A program made the position numbers and the translations under genes. Source: Limnanthes douglasii subsp. nivea (taxonomy: Eukaryota > Streptophyta > Magnoliopsida > Brassicales > Limnanthaceae). From it: DNA of 64,000 nucleotides. How positions within the stretch are numbered: position 1 is the stretch's first letter; the number at the start of each line of letters is the position of its first letter. A model generated the notes under the pieces. It worked only from the letters and a program-made list of their open reading frames with translations. It was not told the origin of the DNA and made no database searches. The stretch is taken from contig JAUPFV010000001.1 of assembly GCA_036936605.1 (NCBI GenBank), positions 347,459,081-347,523,080 of the forward strand. The letters run 5' to 3'. Shown in pieces: positions 57,395 to 64,000 of the stretch.

Positions 57395-57515
57395 GCAGTC
57401 TCGGCGGGTTGCGGTCTCGGCGGGTTGCGGTCTCGGCGGGTTGCGGTCTCGGCGGGTTGCGGTCTCGGCGGGTTGCTCCTTATGCGGTCTCGGCGGGTTG
57501 CGGTCTCGGCGGGTT
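57395..57515 (+). repeat. Left subterminal 16-bp tandem block of the hAT element
   Basis: Five units of GCGGTCTCGGCGGGTT (the first with A for G), the spacer GCTCCTTAT, then two more units. The block is followed by GCAGTCGTAATGGGCCAG. The right block has the same spacer and follow-on in the same orientation. Confidence 0.9.
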
Positions 57516-58555
57516 GCAGTCGTAATGGGCCAGTTTCACAGTTAAACCGCCAGTTCAAACCACCAGACGAACCATTTAAGAGCCGTTTACCAGTTCAAAC
57601 CATCAGCCAAACCATTTAACCATTTAAGAACCGTTTATCAGAATATATTATAATGTTATTTAAAATTAATTTGTAAGTGTTAATTGAATCTAATTTCAAT
57701 AATTGAGTTAATTATTCTATTTCATGTATTTTAATTTAAATATGTTATCATTTTAATCGAAATTTTATAATCATCAATTACATTCTTAAAAAATAATTGT
57801 AATTTGATTTTGATACGTTTTCTTTTCTAATTATATTTATGTATTTAAGATATTTTATTTAATATTATGTAGATATTAAATAAAATAAGTACATCTAATT
57901 GTATTTTGATTACAAATTTACAACATTTGAAGTATAAATTTAATATTTGAAGTATTTAATTTTTGAAGTATAAATTTAAAGTTTTAAAAATTGTATAAAT
58001 TTGGATTATGTTCCAATTGCATAAACACATGTAATTTGATTGTGAAATAAATTCAAAAATACCAAATGTGTTTCAATTAACTATCTGTAATTTGGTTCCT
58101 AAAAAGAAATTATATTATGATGGCATAATTAAATATAATTAATTAAATATATTTATTTAGGAGATTAACATCAACAACAATATAAACTATCTATTATGTT
58201 CCAAATTAACTTGCTAATAATATAAAATTTATTTCAATAAACTAGAAAAAAAAGAAGGGTTTATAATATAAAATTTCTTTCATTAATCTAGAGAATTTAA
58301 TATATATTTTTTTCATAAAAGTACTAAAATTATTTAAAAACTAATAGTTCGAAAAATTTATTTATAGATTTTTATTTTTTTTAAAATAATAGTTCGAATT
58401 TCCTATTTAAATAATTTTTTTAATTTTTTTTTTAAAATATTAGTGCGCGAAATCCTATATATAAAGTTTTGATTATTTTTAATAGTTTAAAATGCTTACA
58501 TTTTAAAAAAAATTAAATTTTTTATAAAAAAAAAATATTTTTTTTAAAAAAATCA
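57516..58555. other. AT-rich interior of the hAT element
   Basis: No ORF or RNA recognised; homopolymer A and T runs increase toward 58550. Confidence 0.5.
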
Positions 58556-58567
58556 GTCACCGATTGC

Positions 58568-58587
58568 TGACGTCATCCGTGACGTCA
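58568..58587. promoter_or_regulatory. as-1-like pair of TGACGTCA sites
   Basis: Two TGACGTCA palindromes (58568-58575, 58580-58587) lie with starts 12 bp apart, the spacing of the TGACG pair in the as-1 element bound by TGA-type bZIP factors. They are 365 bp upstream of the TATA box of the cargo ORF. Confidence 0.45.
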
Positions 58588-58589
58588 TC

Positions 58590-58910
58590 AAGCGGACCAT
58601 CCGGCCAACCATCCGGATGGTCCGCGCGAACGGCTAGTTCAAACGAACTAGCCGTTGGATGAACCGGGGCATCCGGATGCACCGTCCGGATGCCCCGGTT
58701 CATCCAACGGCTAGTTCGTTTGAACTAGCCGTTGGTCATCCGGGGCATCCGGGCGAACCATCCGGATGCCCCGGTTTCAACCGGACCATCCGGATCGATA
58801 TCCGGATGGTCCGATTTTCCTGTCCGGGCGTCCGGGCGAAACCGTCCGGATGCCCCGGACCGTCTGCCCGGACCATCCGGACGCCCATCCGGATGGTCCG
58901 GACGAAAAAA
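58590..58910. repeat. GC-rich region of interleaved CATCCGGATG/GGTCCG palindromes
   Basis: About 320 bp of GC-rich DNA in AT-rich surroundings, built from many direct and inverted copies of CCATCCGGATGGTCCG and CCGGATGCCCCGG. All frames across it read as short Pro/Asp/Gly/Arg repeats, so the long open frames there are a by-product. Confidence 0.85.
58629..58733. repeat. Perfect 49-bp inverted repeat with nested hairpins
   Basis: Arms 58629-58677 and 58685-58733 are exact reverse complements around a 7-bp centre (TGCACCG). Each arm starts or ends with its own hairpin of 12-bp arms (AACGGCTAGTTC and GAACTAGCCGTT) around AAAC or GTTT. The DNA could form a cruciform and its RNA a long double-stranded stem. 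Confidence 0.92.
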
Positions 58911-58941
58911 AAAAATCGGTTTTTTCAAAAAAAAAAAATAT

Positions 58942-58969
58942 GGGTCTCCCCTATATATAGAGGAGACCC
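58942..58969 (+). promoter_or_regulatory. TATA box inside a palindrome, core promoter of the cargo ORF
   Basis: TATATATA at 58952-58959 is flanked by inverted 8-bp arms GGGTCTCC (58942-58949) and GGAGACCC (58962-58969). Transcription would start near 58985-58990. A CT-rich leader of about 180 bases leads to the ATG at 59167. The leader contains two CTCTCTAAATCT repeats. Confidence 0.6.
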
Positions 58970-59166
58970 CAACTCCAACCTCACACACTCTCTAAATCTA
59001 CTATAAACTCTCTAAATCTCTCAACTTGTTCTAGATTTTGTTATTAAGCTTAACTTTTGTATTTTACATATCGTACTTCTGTTTTCGAAATAGTTAGATT
59101 TTTTTTTCGAAAAAAAATTGTTATTAGTTTGTATTAGTTATTATTTGTTCTCATTTCCTATTTCCA

Positions 59167-59688
59167 ATGCCGTCTTGTGGCTTCAACAACAGGTTAGGAC
59201 AAGCAACTCCGAAAACTGATTTTTCGGAATTTTCTTCTTTTATGATGTCTCCTCCACCCGAGAGGGATCCGATCACACGACGCATCAAATGTGCTACTGA
59301 ACCTACAAATATGAGTAAGACTCTCAAACAAAATTTTAGTTTGAAAATTTCTAATAAGGAGAGGCGAAACTTCAAACTTGTTAGTACTACACGTACGACT
59401 GTTAGTAAGACCGCCAAACCAAATTTTAGTTCTAAAATGGTCGACAAGGTGACACGAAGTGTCAAACACCCAACTATAACCAAGACTAAGAGTAAGACCG
59501 TTGTTCCTAAACAAAGTCTTAGTACGAAGACGAAGATGGTCGATTTGATTGCTGCTGCGTTAAGTAAGGTTAATCGTGAGACTCGAGGACAAGTTTTGGG
59601 AGATCCATTACAAATTGCAGCTACTGTTGAGAAAGTTTTGCGACTTAAAAAAGTGGTTAGCGACAAGAGACTAAAAAATGTATTTTAG
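59167..59688 (+). CDS. Cargo ORF of the hAT element, unrecognised basic protein (173 aa)
   Basis: Open frame from ATG to TAG with a plausible core promoter upstream. I do not recognise the product. It is strongly basic and low in aromatic residues. The middle third is built from imperfect repeats of a SKTAKPNFSSKMVDK-like motif (residues about 50-65, 77-92 and 100-125). The C-terminal 45 residues (ALSKVNRETRGQVLGDP, then VEKVLRLKKV) look like a compact helical part. No signal peptide, membrane segment, BED finger or DDE motif is seen. The stop lies in the first unit of a 44-bp array. The reverse strand is also open for 171 codons, but promoter and leader favour the plus strand. It may be a captured host gene fragment or an element-specific gene. 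Confidence 0.5.
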   Translation: MPSCGFNNRLGQATPKTDFSEFSSFMMSPPPERDPITRRIKCATEPTNMSKTLKQNFSLKISNKERRNFKLVSTTRTTVSKTAKPNFSSKMVDKVTRSVKHPTITKTKSKTVVPKQSLSTKTKMVDLIAAALSKVNRETRGQVLGDPLQIAATVEKVLRLKKVVSDKRLKNVF

Positions 59689-59862
59689 CAATTGTAATAT
59701 TAAATATTTTAATATAACTTGTAATATCTTAGCATTTGTAATATTAAATATTTTAATATGACTTGTAATATTTTAGCATTTGTAATATTAAATATTTTAA
59801 TATGACTTGTAATATTTTAGCATTTGTAATATTAAATATTTTAATATAACTTGTAATCTTTT
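59687..59862 (+). repeat. Tandem array, 4 x 44 bp
   Basis: Units start at 59687, 59731, 59775 and 59819 with core AGCATTTGTAATATTAAATA. The stop codon of the ORF overlaps the first unit. Confidence 0.9.
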
Positions 59863-59899
59863 ACCATGATAAAATATGATTTTGGTTTAAAAAATAATA

Positions 59900-60350
59900 A
59901 ATAACATTTGTAATATTTAAAACCAAATCACAATAATAATATTCAACAGGTAATTTTAAAATTACAACAATATAACTTAAAAATAATAAATAACACTTGT
60001 AATATTTAAAACCAAATCACAATAATAAAATTCAAAATGTAATATTAAAATTATAACAATATAACTTAAAAATAATAAATAACACTTGTAATATTTAAAA
60101 CCAAATCACAATAATAAAATTCAAAATATAATATTAAAATTATAACAATATAACTTAAAAATAATAAATAACACTTGTAATATTTAAAACCTAATCACAA
60201 TAATAAAATTCAAAATGTCATATTAAAATTATAACAATATAACTTAAAAATAGTAAATAACACTTGTAATATTTAAAACCAAATCACAATAATAAAATTT
60301 AAAATGTAATATTAAAATTATAACAATATTACTTGTAATATTTTTGCATG
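59900..60350 (+). repeat. Tandem array, about 5 x 89 bp
   Basis: Units start at about 59905, 59995, 60084, 60173 and 60262 with core ACTTGTAATATTTAAAACCA. The last units run into diverged copies up to about 60470. It shares the short word TTGTAATATT with the 44-bp array. Confidence 0.85.
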
Positions 60351-60763
60351 ATAAAATATGATTTTGGTTTAAAAAATAAAACCAAACACTTGTAATATTC
60401 AAAACCAAATCACAATAATAAAATTCAAAATGTAATATTAAAATTATAACCATAGAATTTGTAATATTTTAACATGATAAGATATAGTTTTGCTTTGTAT
60501 TAGATATAAAAACATAATAATAATAATATTCAAAATATGATAATAACATAAGTAATATTTAAAATTTTAGACTATATAATAATTACAACACTTAAAATAT
60601 TAATAACCAAAACAAATTAATATTAACAAAAATGTAATAATAATTCTATAATAATATTCAATCTCAATATTTTTTAAATATAACATTTTGGATATAAAAT
60701 AAATAAAATCAGCATAATATTTACCAATAAACCACCGGTTTTTTACAAATAAACCGTGGTTTC
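60351..60763. other. AT-rich interior of the hAT element, right part
   Basis: Diverged pieces of the 89-bp unit, then AT-rich DNA with no gene. Confidence 0.5.
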
Positions 60764-60852
60764 GCGGTCTCGGCGGGTTGCGGTCTCGGCGGGTTGCTCC
60801 TTATGCGGTCTCGGCGGGTTGCGGTCTCGGCGGGTTGCGGTCTCGGCGGGTT
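60764..60852 (+). repeat. Right subterminal 16-bp tandem block of the hAT element
   Basis: Two units of GCGGTCTCGGCGGGTT, the spacer GCTCCTTAT, and three more units, in direct orientation to the left block. Confidence 0.9.
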
Positions 60853-60946
60853 GCAGTCCTAATGGGCCAGTTTCACAGGTAGACCGCCAGTTCTTAAGCA
60901 GGTTGTCAGCTTTAAACCATGGTTCCTGAACCATTAGACACCTCTA

Positions 60947-60954
60947 TACAGCCC
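60947..60954. other. hAT target-site duplication, right copy
   Basis: TACAGCCC, identical to 57325-57332. Confidence 0.9.
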
Positions 60955-61919
60955 TCTAAACTGCTCTATTATTTTTACTTTCCAATACTTTTAACAAAAC
61001 AATATTAAACCTAGTATGAAGAAACATAAAATATTGCATGCATCACATTTTTCATCTCTTTACATATCCCTAGACAAGACTTTTGATAAGAAAAGTCAAG
61101 CATTTTACTCTTTGCCATATTCTTCTGTCAAAACTCTACTTATTTCACTCCTCACAAAAATAAAAGCAACCAACAAAACCAATCCTCTAAAATAATCATT
61201 AATTATCATCACCACCACTACATCCTCATCCCCCTTTGAAAAGAAAATTGAAAAGAAGCAAAGTCCCATCTCAAAATCAAAACCTCCATCTCTCTCTCTC
61301 TCCTATATGCTTCTGATCTTTCCTGTCATGTCTGATCATGAGTGTACTTGAAAGCTTTCTTCCACTGTTCTTACCTTCTGTTCCTTCACCTTTCTGTCCC
61401 ATCTCTATAATATTCCAAAAGAATGTGGGTCTCACTCCCTTTGGCCTCTAAATTAACCAACAACCCACACTCTTTTCATTTTTCACTCTCTTTTCTTTCC
61501 TCTTTTCATACTCACTCACTCACTCTTCATTGTAACCTCAGTTGAAGAACAGACTCAAATCAAGCGCATGATAATCATCTGAAGATAGTGATATGAGCCA
61601 TTAGAAAAGTTCATACCCCAAACCTTAATAAGTCTCCAATACCTGTTCTTGTGATAGAGATGTGTTCTTGGTATAGAGAACCTTACTTAAAACTTAAAAA
61701 GAATTATTGTTACAGTCAAAAGTATCATCTCTTAATTATCAAAGTAATAACAAACAAAATAATAAAACTACCCTATCATTAAAAAGGGAAAAAAAAGAAC
61801 TATTTAAAAGGAATAGGCAAGGGAAATTTTATGATTTTGTTTGTAATCTCTCTACAAGTAACAAAATGTTACTTAAAAAAGATAGATCATTTGATGATTT
61901 TTTTTGAAAATTTATTTTG
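60955..61919. other. 3' flank of the WRKY gene
   Basis: No gene recognised. The sequence is pyrimidine-rich on the plus strand (a CT run near 61291-61303). The 3' untranslated region of the WRKY gene should lie in the part next to 61919; its poly(A) site is not assigned. Confidence 0.4.
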
Positions 61920-64000
61920 TTATAAAGGCCTCTTGGATGAAACACTACTAGTTTGGTTGCTGTTGTTGTCATCAGACCAATCAAAAAAACTAGTGAATGG
62001 ATCAGCAGAAGTAGCTGCCTTATCTTGATTTTCTCCACTAGTAGTGAACCCTTGTGTGAACAACAAACTAAGAGGATCACCTCCTAACTCGTCCAAATCG
62101 GCAAAGAAATCTTCCGAACGGTGACAATCTGGCAAAACAGGCCTGTACGACTGATTCTTATGGTTGTTATTGCCGCCGTTATCCTCGAACTCTTCTTTAA
62201 TGGTTGAAGAACTTGCGCCCATAGGTGGTGACAAAGCAGCAGTTTCATTGCTGCTTTGATCTTTTGGTTCTTGATCAAGGTTGTTCATCTTTGAAAATAA
62301 CATCGCATTGGGTTTAATTGGGTGGGTTGATCTTGTTGAGCCAGCAAGAGCGTTCCTTTGTGTCGGCCACGGATGATTATGCTCTGATGTGTATGTTATT
62401 ACAAGCATATTCGGATCCGTCCGGCTACGTTCGACTTGTTTCCGAGCTGAACAGCCTTTCGAGCTGCTACATCTATAATATCCCCTACATAGTTCCCAAA
62501 AAAAACAACTTTTAAATATATTTACTACGCTTAAACCTATTAGAAATGCATATTAGATGTAGTTACTAACCTAAACCTCTCTCATATATTTTCAAATCTT
62601 GACATAATAAAACATACAAGATTTATATACACACTTCTGAATTTCTGCATAACTTAGAAACCAACATGTACTACCTAATAGTTTATATGAGTGAAAGGTA
62701 TCATTTATGATCTTTACTGTGTAGGGCAGATGATGCATTTAATAGAAACTAGTACAATAAAACTGATTTCTATGATCATAGCATGTGGGAGCTAATAGAA
62801 TGGAAATACATACAGAAGAAATGTAACTTTAGGTCATTATAATCATAGAAACTTTGATATAACACAATCTTGTGTATTAGGCTTAAATTTTGGTAAGACA
62901 AAGGTTAGAATCTATTTTCGACCTAATGGTTTGTAAAGAAAATAACACAAAATTTGGAAGGTTATAAGCAAAACGTTTTACATCAGAGGTATATATACCT
63001 TGGATAAGGAGATCCTTTAATTGGTTTTTGACCATATTTTCTCCATGCCCATAAATCTGATGGAACCACTTCTCCACTAGACCTACTATTTGCAGCTGCT
63101 GGGGCTGGAATACAAACCACCTTCTTTGCTTGACTTTTCCTGTTTAAGGCAACGTGCCAACTAACCAATACTTTAGAATATAAACAACATGATTACAAAA
63201 ATAAAAAATATAGTAATAGCAAAGACAAAATGAAAATATGGACTAACATGAATACTTTCAGCCAGGTGTGAAAAGTTAGTAGATTTGGATACTAATCAAC
63301 CTTTTATGTCTAGTTTCGTAGATAAGGTTACACTAAACAGATAACATAGGTCACATGTTAATGTTAAATTTAAACAAAAAAAAAACCAAAACCCTAGCTT
63401 CTTTTTGATTCATGATAATACTAAGTTTTATAGGAAACCCAAGTTGCATTAAACAAATCTCGGTTTGTTCATTAATAAAAGCAGAAATATTACTACTAAA
63501 CTCAACTACTTACATGCAATTAAAGACTTAACAGTAAAAGACAATTAAAGTAGTACTACTAGTACCCTATTAAATTCATGATTACTTTATGATTACTCAA
63601 GGGTCAAACACGAAATTTGATGAGAAAAAATAAATACTAATGTGTGTTACCTCCTCTTGATGCCCAGATTCCGCGGAGCAGAGATCTGCAGGGTGTGGTG
63701 GTGATTGTGGCGGTCAATATTACTATCAAGCAAACAGCTTTTATTGTTAATATTAGAAGTAATATTGTTGTTGTTGTTATTCATCATCTCCTTTCCAACT
63801 ATAGCACAACCTTTTCCTTTATTGATTAACCTTGGTGAAGAAACAGCAGCAGCTGTGATTGGTGAAGAAGAAGTTTCAATCTGTTTAGGACTTTGTGAGA
63901 TCTGAATCCGAGAAAAAACACTACAAGATGGACTATTGAGCTCGTCTTCATAAACCCTTGGACTCAATATATTGTTGTTGTTGTTGTTACCAAACCTTGT
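61920..64000 (-). CDS. WRKY14: WRKY transcription factor, group IIe (WRKY14/WRKY35 type), 5'-partial
   Basis: Nuclear transcription factor that binds W-box DNA (TTGAC core). Three exons are visible on the minus strand: exon 1 from beyond 64000 to 63651, exon 2 at 63139-62999, exon 3 at 62484-61920 (TAA). Introns of 511 bp (63140-63650) and 514 bp (62485-62998) are GT-AG; the second interrupts the WRKY domain after SPYPR, the usual position. The domain has WRKYGQK and a C-X5-C-X23-H-X-H zinc finger (CSSSKGC, then HNH). It is preceded by the basic KRRKSQAKK and VVPSDLWAW of group IIe, and followed by [14 protein letters not shown]. The C-terminus keeps DDFFADL-type [17 protein letters not shown] and FFDWSDDN blocks. 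Exon 1 has Asn runs. The N-terminus is outside the window. WRKY14 against WRKY35 cannot be decided here. Confidence 0.95.

Larger units (their letters stand above)
57333..60946. mobile_element. hAT-type DNA transposon, non-autonomous, 3614 bp, with cargo ORF
   Basis: The left end TAGAGGTGTCAAACGG and the right end, inverted, TAGAGGTGTCTAATGG form the terminal repeats; TAGRGGTGTC is a common start of plant hAT elements. A perfect 8-bp duplication TACAGCCC flanks it, as hAT transposases make. No transposase is encoded: I see no BED finger or hAT dimerisation region in the ORFs. In order the interior holds a 16-bp GC-rich repeat block, AT-rich DNA, a GC-rich palindromic region with a TATA box, a 173-codon ORF, 44-bp and 89-bp arrays, and a second 16-bp repeat block. 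Confidence 0.88.

Noticed and set aside
57313..57619. Open frames on both strands over the 16-bp GC-rich repeats
   Set aside because: They are translations of a tandem repeat (for example ATRRDR-type repeats on one strand), open only because the unit lacks stop codons.
58659..59006. Several overlapping open frames of 64-115 codons in the GC-rich palindromic region
   Set aside because: Four frames on both strands are open at once because the CCGGATGGTCCG repeats lack stop codons; the products are low-complexity Pro/Asp/Arg strings.
59151..59666. 171-codon minus-strand open frame opposite the hAT cargo ORF
   Set aside because: It mirrors the plus-strand ORF almost exactly. The TATA box and leader lie on the plus-strand side, so I kept the plus strand, but the evidence is not decisive.

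Overview
The window comes from the nuclear genome of a eudicot plant. It is AT-rich, its genes have GT-AG introns, and almost everything between position 1 and 61 kb is nested or decayed transposable elements. A clear plant gene is reached only at the right edge: a group IIe WRKY transcription factor (WRKY14/WRKY35 type, minus strand, 61920 to beyond 64000). I cannot name the species from the sequence.

Layout. (1) 1-7195: element A, a decayed minus-strand Ty3/gypsy element of the Tat lineage (Gag, PR, RT, RNase H, a second archaeal-type RNase H, IN). A convergent accessory ORF lies on the opposite strand, and the upstream LTR is at 6898-7195. (2) 7196-11284: mostly unassigned AT-rich DNA with a solo-LTR candidate and a hairpin, ending in the 3' half of the protease of an older minus-strand Tat element, E. 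(3) 11285-32162: element D (plus strand, Tat) inserted in E's protease. D is split at 14001-24277 by element B (minus strand, Tat), a young and almost complete copy with a GTAAC target-site duplication. The result is a three-level nest, B in D in E. (4) 32163-33420: the 5' half of E. (5) 34980-47140: small LTR elements of TRIM type, one inserted in another, plus two RNase H-bearing LINE remnants. (6) 47437-56430: a USE/TATA promoter signature without a recognisable RNA, an accessory-ORF fragment, and a decayed Ty1/copia element carrying a 374-bp foldback MITE and a perfect 197-bp tandem duplication. (7) 57333-60946: a 3.6-kb hAT-type element with an 8-bp target duplication. It holds an unrecognised 173-codon ORF behind a GC-rich palindromic upstream region, and tandem arrays behind it. 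(8) 61920-64000: the WRKY gene.

How the parts work. In A, B and D the sense gag-pol frame and the antisense accessory gene converge. In all three copies the gap between them holds a 34-35 bp tandem array and a conserved short stem-loop. In B the accessory gene has its own TATA box next to the 3' LTR, and one intron is shared by B and D. All three copies have one in-frame stop at the same point between protease and reverse transcriptase, followed by CAR plus a pyrimidine-rich codon, which suggests translational readthrough. These shared features, and the hAT element with its own promoter-ORF-repeat cargo, are the most interesting parts of the window.
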